Positions 7,782 to 14,779 of a stretch of DNA of 25,845 bases are shown here, one piece after another. Every line of letters begins with the position of its first letter. Position 1 is the first letter of the stretch. The position numbers and the translations under genes are program-made. This stretch comes from Leptolinea sp964404415. GTDB taxonomy: Bacteria; Chloroflexota; Anaerolineae; Anaerolineales; Anaerolineaceae. Under the pieces are notes generated by a model, which searched no databases, had not been told where the DNA came from, and saw nothing but the letters and a program-made list of their open reading frames with translations. The DNA is taken from positions 1 to 25,845 of the forward strand of contig CAYOKC010000044.1 of assembly GCA_964404415.1 (NCBI GenBank). Direction: 5' to 3'.

Positions 7782-8537
7782 TTGAAAAAAGAAATTTTGA
7801 TCCCAGTTGTGATTTTCATCATATTTGTATTGGTAATTAACATACCAATGCCTGAAACAGCTACCATTCCAACAGAAGATGTCAGAACCTCGATTGCTAA
7901 GACAGAATGGTCTTTTACATCTACACCAGTTCCTACCTCAAAGAATACTCCAATGGAAGAGATTGACTGGTCTCAATATGTAGATGAACCTAGTGACAAT
8001 GGGGCATATGATGTGTTAGGAGAAAATGTTAATAATGAGACATTGGCCAAAATTTCGCATGATTTTGGTAGCGATTTTTTTGACCTTCCAAGAGCATACC
8101 AGTTAGGAACAATTGCAGCTGCAACAGAACAAGCATCAAGAAAAACCAATACGCCTACTCCACCATCTCTATTAACTCGAATCAATCCGTATTCAGGCTA
8201 TTCTTACTTAGTTCAGGATAGTGATAATAACGCTGAATATACAAAACAAATGGTCGATGTCGCAAAATGGGCTAAAGTTGATCCTCCCTACCTATGGGAT
8301 TTTTATAATGTTGTTGGCGGAACATACAAGCAAATTAGTTTTTACTATGAAGATAATTTAAAATCATCCGGGTATGGAATTATATTTAACAATTATTTAA
8401 AAGAAGATTCTACAGGAGCTACTACATTCCAAAATAAGAACAAGAAAATTTATCTAATAGTAAAGGACGCTATTGGAGAAAAACCAGCAGTAATAGCTGT
8501 GATTTACAAGAATATTGAGATCGGGATTGGAAAATGA
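7782..8537 (+). CDS. Membrane-anchored protein with novel C-terminal domain (paralogue B)
   Basis: A 251-residue protein opening with an uncleaved-looking signal anchor ('KEILIPVVIFIIFVLVINI', residues 3-21) and no lipobox Cys. A Thr/Pro-rich linker ('TSTPVPTSKNTPMEE') follows, then a middle region of about 70 residues with no relative that I know. The last 100 residues or so contain the shared domain: 'PYLWDFYNV', 'ISFYYEDNLKSSGYG', 'KKIYLIV', 'AVIAVIYKNIEIG'. The TTG start has GGGAGG five bases upstream. It probably faces the outside of the membrane. AT-rich composition matches its neighbours in the island. One base separates its stop from the next ATG. Function unknown. Confidence 0.82.
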   Translation: MKKEILIPVVIFIIFVLVINIPMPETATIPTEDVRTSIAKTEWSFTSTPVPTSKNTPMEEIDWSQYVDEPSDNGAYDVLGENVNNETLAKISHDFGSDFFDLPRAYQLGTIAAATEQASRKTNTPTPPSLLTRINPYSGYSYLVQDSDNNAEYTKQMVDVAKWAKVDPPYLWDFYNVVGGTYKQISFYYEDNLKSSGYGIIFNNYLKEDSTGATTFQNKNKKIYLIVKDAIGEKPAVIAVIYKNIEIGIGK

Positions 8538-8538
8538 T

Positions 8539-8778
8539 ATGGATACGCAAATTGATATTTCCAAAGGCGATCTACTTATCTCTCATAGAGGTCAATATCA
8601 CTATTTGGTTGAGTATGTAAACGGAAATAAAATCGGATTGTTCTGGTTGCACCGGAAAGCCGGTGAGCCTTCACGATTGTATACTTACCGCAGAGAAGTC
8701 AATTTTGACAGGGCACCATCAGATTATGATGTTATCCCGTCAGAACGTGTAAATTGGGCGGATTATTCCAATTCGTAA
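8539..8778 (+). CDS. Small cytosolic hypothetical protein, 79 aa
   Basis: Not a family I recognise. It is strand-rich and without membrane segments, with a charged, aromatic sequence ('GQYHYLVEYVNGNKIGLFWLHRKAG') that resembles a small beta-barrel or SH3-like fold. A TTG at 8515 is in frame and would overlap paralogue B, but the ATG at 8539, one base after that gene's TGA, suits translational coupling better. No repeat cassette precedes it, so it is probably co-transcribed with paralogue B and may work with it. Confidence 0.65.
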   Translation: MDTQIDISKGDLLISHRGQYHYLVEYVNGNKIGLFWLHRKAGEPSRLYTYRREVNFDRAPSDYDVIPSERVNWADYSNS

Positions 8779-8810
8779 TTTATGATGAAAAATTTTTAAA
8801 TAGGACTACC

Positions 8811-8873
8811 CAACCCAACCGATCAGACGAAGCAGGCGGGGCTATAATGGTATGGTCAGTGGGAATTTGATAT
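8811..8873 (+). repeat. Repeat cassette 3 with TATAAT promoter
   Basis: Third copy: CAACCCAACCGATCAGACGA, AGCAGGCGGGGC, TATAAT (8843-8848), then GGTCAGTGGGAATTTGAT. It fills most of the gap before paralogue C. The position equivalent to TTGACG is CAGACG here, so that hexamer is not conserved, while the G-rich block and TATAAT are. Confidence 0.75.
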
Positions 8874-8910
8874 TTTCATAATCGTGCTTTGAATGAACGG
8901 GGGTTTGAAA

Positions 8911-9441
8911 ATGAAAAAATACATTTTTGGTGCGATCGCATTTTTAATGATGTTAGCCGTGATTGTTTTTTCGGCAATTACTCCGATGTCTACACTTAAT
9001 CAATGGAAATATTCACAAACACCTGTATATACAGTAACCCCATTGGCTACCCCAACACCGACATTAGAGCCGTGGCGTATTGAGCCATTGCCTGGGTACA
9101 CGGCGATATGCTACGACACAGACGATAGCAAGGTGTGTGAATCGTCCGCGCTGGGTATGATACAGCTTGCTATCGAACTAAAGTTGGAACCGCCGTTCAA
9201 ATGGGAAAGATTTCTAACTGAGAAGAAATTCAAGGATGCCGCGTTTTACTACACGCCGATCCTGCGTAAGAAGGGATACGGCCTGACGTATAACAATCAG
9301 GATAAGAGTGGTATGGGCTGGCTAATATTCAAGGATGATAAGGGCAATACCATCTATGTGTTATTGATGGACGGCGACGATACACACCTTTCCGACGGAA
9401 ACGTGTTTTACGACCTTAACAAATCCAAAACCGAAAATTAG
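8911..9441 (+). CDS. Membrane-anchored protein with novel C-terminal domain (paralogue C)
   Basis: A 176-residue protein: signal anchor or signal peptide at about residues 3-24 ('IFGAIAFLMMLAVIVFSA'), Thr/Pro-rich linker ('TPVYTVTPLATPTPTLEP'), then almost entirely the shared domain. Its 'PWRIEPLPGYTAICYDTDD' matches 'SWRIPILEKGEGLLLDTN' of paralogue A, and 'PPFKWERF', 'AAFYYTPILRKKGYG' and 'NTIYVLL' follow in order. Two Cys in the domain (about residues 61 and 71) could form a disulfide outside the cell. The frame opens at 8893; the ATG at 8911 has GGGGG nine bases upstream and starts the signal directly. This is the minimal version of the family. Confidence 0.82.
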   Translation: MKKYIFGAIAFLMMLAVIVFSAITPMSTLNQWKYSQTPVYTVTPLATPTPTLEPWRIEPLPGYTAICYDTDDSKVCESSALGMIQLAIELKLEPPFKWERFLTEKKFKDAAFYYTPILRKKGYGLTYNNQDKSGMGWLIFKDDKGNTIYVLLMDGDDTHLSDGNVFYDLNKSKTEN

Positions 9442-9539
9442 ACCCACAGCTTATTTAGGGGGTAGAAATGCAACACGCCTTATACGGGAGACGCGAACGG
9501 GGAAAACAGGCAATTATAGGTTTCCGGTTCACGCAACGT

Positions 9540-9574
9540 AATGGTTAGAGCAGCAGCCTTCTAAGCTGTTGGTT
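9540..9574 (+). pseudogene. tRNA-Arg(UCU) fragment
   Basis: The segment folds as the 3' half of a D-arm (GG at 9543, GAGC at 9548-9551) and a complete anticodon arm. The stem is GCAGC paired with GCTGT, and the loop CTTCTAA has anticodon TCT at 9560-9562. The variable stretch TGGTT follows. The 5' acceptor and D-stem partner are missing, and downstream there is no TTCGA loop or matching acceptor, so this is a remnant rather than a gene. It sits at the right edge of the AT-rich island, where a tRNA-derived attachment site would be expected. The rest of the 228-bp gap shows nothing else I can support. Confidence 0.65.
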
Positions 9575-9669
9575 TTTTCAGGTTGATGATGAGGCTTGCT
9601 AATCGTATAGAGGTATAAATTCATTCTTAATAGTCCAAATCAAAAAGGTGTAAAAATAGAATTTCTTTA

Positions 9670-9954
9670 TTATTGAATTAGTGGTGTGACCTCACTGAGA
9701 ATTTTCTCGCCCGAAATTTGCCATGTAATTTCCAACTCATAACGTGACTGAACCCGCAGCCAGAATTCCGCGTCGGTCCTCAATGCTTTTCCTAGAAGAA
9801 TAGCCGTTCCCGCAGTGATGCGGCGTTTGCCTTTCATGATCCCGCTGATCTGTCCCGGTGACATGTGTATCGCCTGTGCCAACCGGTTTTGACTTATTCC
9901 AAGTGGTTCAAGAAATTCGGTCTTTAAAATTTCGCCGGGGTGAATGGGAGGCAG
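9670..9954 (-). CDS. higA: Orphan HigA-type antitoxin, start codon non-canonical or lost
   Basis: XRE-family helix-turn-helix protein of the HigA addiction-antidote type. With a TTG start at 9882 only 70 residues remain and half of the helix-turn-helix is lost. Reading upstream in the same frame gives the complete family N-terminus, 'PPIHPGEILKTEFLEPLGIS' then 'QNRLAQAIHMSPGQISGIMK', about 94 residues, the usual length. No ATG, GTG or TTG occurs in that extension. CTG at 9954 has AGGGA ten bases upstream and is my choice; ATT at 9963 is an alternative, or the start was mutated. No HigB-like toxin lies upstream or downstream, so this is an orphan or decaying module. Confidence 0.7.
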   Translation of the reverse strand: MPPIHPGEILKTEFLEPLGISQNRLAQAIHMSPGQISGIMKGKRRITAGTAILLGKALRTDAEFWLRVQSRYELEITWQISGEKILSEVTPLIQ

Positions 9955-9982
9955 TTTATTAATATCCCTTTTGATTATTTCT

Positions 9983-11302
9983 TTACCCCTTCTTCCGTTC
10001 CCGTGACCAGTCCCACACGGCGCCGCCCACCAGCACCACCAGAGATAGAATGATGATCAGCACCAGCATGGTGTTGAAGGGCAGGCGGGTGAGCAGGTTG
10101 TAATACCGGCTCATGTACCACGAGATGAAGAACAGCAGGAAGATGCCTTCCACGCCCAGAATGCGCCACAGCCAGCCGTCATGCTCGCGGCGGGCGTAGT
10201 CCCAGCCCCAGGCAACGATCAGCGCCAGCCAGGGGATGAANNNNNNNNNNNNNNNNNNNNNNNNNNNNNNNNNNNNNNNNNNNNNNNNNNNNNNNNNNNN
10301 NNNNNNNNNNNNNNNNNNNNNNNNNNNNNNNNNNNNNNNNGCTTTCTGGATGCGGCCGCTGTTGTATTCGGTCATGCGGGTGTCAAACACGGATGTGCTG
10401 GCCACCCATTTCCAGCCGTACACGGCGAACACCAGCGCCGCGCCCAGCAGCACTACCCAGGTGACCTTCTGCCACTTGCCGGGCAGGCTGTCGGCATAGT
10501 GTTCCAGCCAGAACCACACGGCCAATACGCCGGCCACCGGCAGGGCCACGCGGCTGGAGAACCAGGCCATCACCAGCAGGCTGGCGAGCAGCGCGGTGAC
10601 CGTCACCTTGCGAGGGGCGGATTTCCACTGCGTCACCGCCCAGAAGGCGACGGCCGTCAACCCGAACAGGAAGGGTTCGCGCATCTGCGACGCGCTGAGC
10701 ACAATCGCCTGCGGGTATAGGGCGAAGATCCACGCGGCGATCTTTGCCGCGTTCTCGCCGAAACGCTTGCGCAGGGCGAGGTAGATGAACGCCGCGCCGA
10801 ACGCGCCGGCGAACACAGAAAACAGCACGATCAGCAGCGGGCGGTGGGCGTCAGGGCTGAACATGGTATAGGCGGCGGCGCTGAAAGCCAGCAGTCCGCC
10901 GTACTGGTCTGTCACAAATTCGGCGCCGGTGGCGGCTTCCACCACCTGGTGCGATTGCGAGAGTTCCCACGCCTGGCGGTCGCGCTGGGCGGCGTCATAG
11001 AATACGTACCCGGCGTTCTGTGACGGTTCGTCATAGCCGAAAGCCGGCAGCAGGGTGTACAGAGCCAAGCCCGTCAACAGGCGGGCGAGGTAGGCAACGG
11101 CCAGCAGCACCGCCATCCAGCGGGCTTTGCCGGACCACTGCCAGAGGATCAACAGCAGGAATACCGAAACGGCCGTCACCAGCGCGGAACCCCAGAAGGC
11201 GTTGAAGAACGGACCGGGGGAAACCAGCGCCGCGGCGGCGCCTGTCACTATACCGGAAATGAGCGCGATAAGGGCAAGTTTGAGGGTGTCATTTCTTTTC
11301 AT
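9983..11302 (-). CDS. Polytopic membrane glycosyltransferase (GT39/GT-C-like), interrupted by scaffold gap
   Basis: A large membrane protein with about ten or more hydrophobic helices. An N-terminal acidic loop ('GYDEPSQNAGYVFYDAAQRD') follows the first helices, as in GT-C mannosyl- or arabinosyltransferases that use lipid-linked sugars at the outer face. The repeated pattern of loop, 'AFIYLALRKRFGENAAKIAAW' and aromatic helices fits that class, but the family assignment is approximate. A run of 100 N (10241-10340) splits it. Both sides read as good membrane sequence in the same nominal frame, but the gap length is a placeholder, so the true length is unknown. It overlaps the GT4 gene by 14 bp and ends the polysaccharide operon. 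Confidence 0.75.
   Translation of the reverse strand: MKRNDTLKLALIALISGIVTGAAAALVSPGPFFNAFWGSALVTAVSVFLLLILWQWSGKARWMAVLLAVAYLARLLTGLALYTLLPAFGYDEPSQNAGYVFYDAAQRDRQAWELSQSHQVVEAATGAEFVTDQYGGLLAFSAAAYTMFSPDAHRPLLIVLFSVFAGAFGAAFIYLALRKRFGENAAKIAAWIFALYPQAIVLSASQMREPFLFGLTAVAFWAVTQWKSAPRKVTVTALLASLLVMAWFSSRVALPVAGVLAVWFWLEHYADSLPGKWQKVTWVVLLGAALVFAVYGWKWVASTSVFDTRMTEYNSGRIQKXXXXXXXXXXXXXXXXXXXXXXXXXXXXXXXXXXFIPWLALIVAWGWDYARREHDGWLWRILGVEGIFLLFFISWYMSRYYNLLTRLPFNTMLVLIIILSLVVLVGGAVWDWSRERKKG
10241..10340. other. Assembly gap (100 N)
   Basis: Exactly 100 unknown bases, the conventional placeholder for a scaffold join of unknown size, inside the membrane glycosyltransferase. Confidence 0.99.
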
Positions 11303-12434
11303 CAGGTGTCTTTACCAATCCTTCCAGTGCCAGGCGGGCGCGGTTCTCCCAGGAATACTGTTCGGCATCCTGTTTGGCGTTCCGGGCAAGGTAAACCGCC
11401 CGGGCATGGTCCGCCTGTAATTCATCGATCGCGATCGCCCACGCGTCCACATTGACGGGCGGGCAGAAGATGGCGTTGCCAACATTCAATACTTCATGCA
11501 GCACGGGCAGTTCGCTGGTCATGATGACGCGTCCCGTGGCGAGATAGTCAAACATTTTCATCGGGCTGCAGATCTCGGCGGAGTTGCCGCCGCTGCTGCC
11601 CTCAATGGCCTGTTCATACGGCATGAGCAGCACGTCGCCGGCTGCCTGGTAAAGCGGAACCTGCATCTTGGGGATGAAGCCGGTGAGGGTCACATTTGTG
11701 ATGCCGGCTTCGTCAATGCGCTGCTGCCATTGGGCCACGTCTTCGGGCTTGCCGCCCACCCACACAAATGAGACGCCCGGCAGGTCACCTGCCAGTTCGA
11801 ACAGCAGGTTCATGCCGCGGCCGCGGTAGAAATGGCCAGTGTATACGGCGGTGAATTTTTGCGGCAGGTTCAGCAGGGAGCGGGCAATGGGCGCGTCGGG
11901 CAGGTCGCGGTAGCGCTCAATGTCAACGCCGTTGGGGGCAACGCGCAGTATTTCAGGGTTGATCTGTTCCCTGAGCTGTTTCTCGAGCCGTTTTTGCAGC
12001 GCGCGGGTGATCACCAGCAGGCGGCGGGGGCGGCGTGACCCGAGGAACCAGCGGAAGAACAGCGGCCCGGCTTTGCCGGTCAACCGGTCGTGCATTTCGA
12101 GCACAGCCGGGATCTTGTACACACCGGCCAGCCAGGCGGTTTGCGGCAGCCAGGTGTAGATCACATCCGCCTTCCATTTGCGGGCGTCGGCCAGGCTGTT
12201 CCAGATGAAGTCATATTTCTTGTAACGCGGGTTGGTGGGACAAGGGGCGAAGTCAAACCGGTGGACCAGTTCGTAGTGGTCGGCCAGGTCCCGCCAGTAA
12301 ACCGTTTCTTCGCCGGGGAAATACACCCGCACGGAATGCCCCAGCCCTGCCAGGGCGTGGCTGGCCTTCACAGCCTGAATACTGTTGGCCGTGCTCGAAG
12401 GGATGCGCGAGGGGGTGATGCAGGCGATCTTCAT
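11289..12434 (-). CDS. GT4-family glycosyltransferase
   Basis: A 381-residue GT-B fold enzyme expected to add a sugar to a lipid-linked polysaccharide intermediate in the cytoplasm. The N-terminal Rossmann half opens 'MKIACITPSRIPSSTANSIQ' with a following 'ASHALAGLGHSVRVYFPGEE'. The second half starts near 'FTAVYTGHFYRGRGMNLLFE' and contains the donor-site region 'EGSSGGNSAEICSPMKMFDY' ending in LATG, the family 4 signature area. Donor and acceptor cannot be read. It lies 12 bp after the flippase and overlaps the next gene by 14 bp, so it belongs to the same transcript. Confidence 0.87.
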   Translation of the reverse strand: MKIACITPSRIPSSTANSIQAVKASHALAGLGHSVRVYFPGEETVYWRDLADHYELVHRFDFAPCPTNPRYKKYDFIWNSLADARKWKADVIYTWLPQTAWLAGVYKIPAVLEMHDRLTGKAGPLFFRWFLGSRRPRRLLVITRALQKRLEKQLREQINPEILRVAPNGVDIERYRDLPDAPIARSLLNLPQKFTAVYTGHFYRGRGMNLLFELAGDLPGVSFVWVGGKPEDVAQWQQRIDEAGITNVTLTGFIPKMQVPLYQAAGDVLLMPYEQAIEGSSGGNSAEICSPMKMFDYLATGRVIMTSELPVLHEVLNVGNAIFCPPVNVDAWAIAIDELQADHARAVYLARNAKQDAEQYSWENRARLALEGLVKTPDEKK

Positions 12435-12446
12435 GGTCTATTGTTC

Positions 12447-13808
12447 CTATCCAACCGCTTCCGGGTGGGCGGTTTCCACCTGTTTGAGGGAGCGAAAACC
12501 CTGCCAGATGATCAGCCCGACGGTGACCACGAAATAACCGGTCAACAGCCAGGCTTCCATGAGGTATCCGGCGTACGGCAGGAAGATGAAGGCCAGTGCT
12601 ACTTTGAGAATCATACCCCAGAAACTCACCTCAAGGGGCACTTCCGCCTTGCCCAGCGCCAGCAGCAGGGGGCGGTTCCAGAACAGGATATTGGCGGCGC
12701 CAAAACCCACCAGCAAAACCATCAGCACCGGCAGGGAGGGCAGGAATTCGGGACGGTAGATATGGAATGTCTTCCCCAGGATGGTCCAATCGGAGAAGAG
12801 CACCTGTTTGCCGAAGAGGGCCAGACCGATGGCCACGGCGCCCGTCCAGGCGGTGGCGATGACCGTCACCCGCAGGAGCAGCTTTTTAAGCGCGTCCCAG
12901 CGGAATTTGGCCACACATTTTGTGATCTCGGGATAGGTGGTGCTGATGAACGGGGTGATGGGCATCACCGCGAGGTTGATGATGGCCAGCGCGGTTTTGA
13001 AATACCCGGCTTCCAGTGGCGAGAAGAAGTACCCCACCCAGAGCACTTCACTGTCACGCGCCACCATGTTGATGGTGGTGCTGAAGTTGGTGCTGAGTGA
13101 GAATTTGATGAATTCGGATTTGGGCGGCAGAAGGGACATGGGCGCGCGCCACCAGTCAGCCCCCAGCATGCGGGGCAGCCAGTACAGCGCGAGGATGATC
13201 GGCGCCAGCCCGAGGATCAGCTTGCCGGCCAGGTAAGCCATAAGTACGGTCATCACGCCGGTCTTTGAGACGAACGCGTAGACGATGATCAGCGCGGTGG
13301 CCACGCTCTGCGCCAGGTTGACCGACGCCTGGCTGCGGTAATGCCCGCCCACCTGCAGCACGCCGGTCGCCGTCTCGGTGGTGATGTTGCCGAGGATCGA
13401 CAGGCCGTAAAGCAGGAACAGCGGCGCGGTGGTGGGGTCATCCGCCAGGTGTTCGGCGGCCAGCGGTGCCAGCGCGGCGAGGATGCCGTATGCCGCCAGC
13501 GAGGTGACGCCTTCCACGATCGCCGATGCTTTGACCACGGCGGCGGCCGCCTGTTTTTCGTCCTTCGCGAGGTGGTCGCTCATGTACTTGACGACCACGT
13601 CACCCATGCGGAACGAGAGCAGCCGGTTGACGTTGGACACAGTGCTGATGACAATGCCCAGCACACCAAACACCCTCACCCCGAGTAGATTGGCGGTGAG
13701 GATGCTGAGTATGGCGCTGATCACATTGCTGGCGAAGAGGTACCCCGAGTTTTTGACCACCCGGCCTAAAACACGGTCCTGACGCCAGCGCTGCGCGATA
13801 TTGGTCAT
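12447..13808 (-). CDS. Polysaccharide flippase (Wzx/MATE-like)
   Basis: A 453-residue protein with about 12-14 predicted transmembrane helices, the size and pattern of MOP-superfamily oligosaccharide flippases that move undecaprenyl-linked repeat units across the membrane. The opening 'GRVVKNSGYLFASNVISAIL' with 'GVRVFGVLGIVIST' is characteristic, as is a central loop with 'DSEVLWVGYFFSPLEAGYFK'. It overlaps the epimerase by four bases (ATGA) and is followed 12 bp later by the GT4 gene. No Wzy polymerase is evident in the window, unless the gapped membrane protein serves that role. Confidence 0.88.
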   Translation of the reverse strand: MTNIAQRWRQDRVLGRVVKNSGYLFASNVISAILSILTANLLGVRVFGVLGIVISTVSNVNRLLSFRMGDVVVKYMSDHLAKDEKQAAAAVVKASAIVEGVTSLAAYGILAALAPLAAEHLADDPTTAPLFLLYGLSILGNITTETATGVLQVGGHYRSQASVNLAQSVATALIIVYAFVSKTGVMTVLMAYLAGKLILGLAPIILALYWLPRMLGADWWRAPMSLLPPKSEFIKFSLSTNFSTTINMVARDSEVLWVGYFFSPLEAGYFKTALAIINLAVMPITPFISTTYPEITKCVAKFRWDALKKLLLRVTVIATAWTGAVAIGLALFGKQVLFSDWTILGKTFHIYRPEFLPSLPVLMVLLVGFGAANILFWNRPLLLALGKAEVPLEVSFWGMILKVALAFIFLPYAGYLMEAWLLTGYFVVTVGLIIWQGFRSLKQVETAHPEAVG

Positions 13809-14779
13809 GGGGTAAGGATCTGGCTCACCCAGCTGCGTTCCGCCAGGTACCAGTTGACCAGATTGGGGATGCCTTCTTCAAGTGATACTTTTGGTGACCA
13901 GCCCAGCATGGACATGGCTTTCTCCACGTTGGCGCTGTTCTCCATCACGTCGGCGGGATGGCGGTCCTGGTAGACCACGTTGGCCTTCTTGCCAACCAGT
14001 TTTTCCACTTTGGCGATCAGGTCGTTGATGGTGATCACCTGGTGGCCGCCGAGATTGATGAGCTCATAGCCCACCGGCTTCAGGCCGAGGATGGTGCCGC
14101 GGGCGATATCGTCCACATAGGTGAAGCCGCGGGACTGGGTCCCGTCACCGTTGACGCGCACTTCGCGCCCTTCGGAGATCCACTGGGCGAAACGGAACAT
14201 GACCATATCCGGGCGGGCGGCGGGGCCGTAGACCGTGAAATAGCGGAAGACGGTCACATCGAGGTTGTGCAGGTAATGGTAGCTGTGGCACAACGCCTCG
14301 GCGCCCTTCTTGGTGGCGGAATACGGCTGTAACGGATGGTCCGATGAGGCCGTTTCCGGGGTGGGAATGGGCGGATTGTTGCCGTAGATGCTGGAGGTGG
14401 ACGCGAGGATGAATTTCTTTGTGCCGGAGCGGATGGCCGTCTCGAGCATATTCAGCGTGCCGGTGACGTTGGTGTCAACATACACCCAGGGGTTTTCCAC
14501 CGACTGGCGTACGCCGGCGCGCGCGGCCAGGTTGATCACGGCATCGAACGGGCCTTTGTCGATCAATTTGAAGGCCGCGTCCTTATCCGCGATGTCCATT
14601 TTGACAAAATCAAAGTTTCCCTGCTTCACAAGCCGGGCAAGGCGGTAATCTTTCATACGCGGATCGTAGGCGTCGTTCATGTTGTCAACGCCCACTACGC
14701 TGTGCCCGTCATCCATCAACAACTGGCTGACGCGCGACGCGATGAATCCGGCTGCCCCCGTTACGAGATAGCGTCCCAT
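13805..14779 (-). CDS. NAD-dependent nucleotide-sugar epimerase (UDP-uronate 4-epimerase type)
   Basis: A 324-residue extended short-chain dehydrogenase. It has the NAD-binding TGAAGFIA at residues 7-14, followed by 'VVGVDNMNDAYDPRMK', a spacing and sequence typical of UDP-glucuronate 4-epimerases. The catalytic YxxxK is in 'PYSATKKGAE' (Tyr near 152), with the Ser/Thr of 'STSSIYG' before it. Paired with the dehydrogenase immediately upstream it should convert a UDP-glucuronate or UDP-N-acetylglucosaminuronate to the galacto form for an acidic polysaccharide. Its ATG overlaps the dehydrogenase stop by one base. Confidence 0.9.
   Translation of the reverse strand: MGRYLVTGAAGFIASRVSQLLMDDGHSVVGVDNMNDAYDPRMKDYRLARLVKQGNFDFVKMDIADKDAAFKLIDKGPFDAVINLAARAGVRQSVENPWVYVDTNVTGTLNMLETAIRSGTKKFILASTSSIYGNNPPIPTPETASSDHPLQPYSATKKGAEALCHSYHYLHNLDVTVFRYFTVYGPAARPDMVMFRFAQWISEGREVRVNGDGTQSRGFTYVDDIARGTILGLKPVGYELINLGGHQVITINDLIAKVEKLVGKKANVVYQDRHPADVMENSANVEKAMSMLGWSPKVSLEEGIPNLVNWYLAERSWVSQILTP

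Noticed and set aside
9468..9548. 26-codon open frame after GGGGG, running into the tRNA fragment
   Set aside because: A ribosome-site-like GGGGG precedes the ATG, but the peptide is short, basic and unmatched, and its end is the tRNA remnant itself.
9520..9600. Intact tRNA-Arg gene
   Set aside because: Only the 3' D-arm half and anticodon arm are present; there is no T-loop TTCGA and the acceptor strands do not pair.
12090..13100. 336-codon open frame on the plus strand
   Set aside because: Antisense to the GT4 and flippase genes; composition rich in Gly, Gln and His with no recognisable motif.
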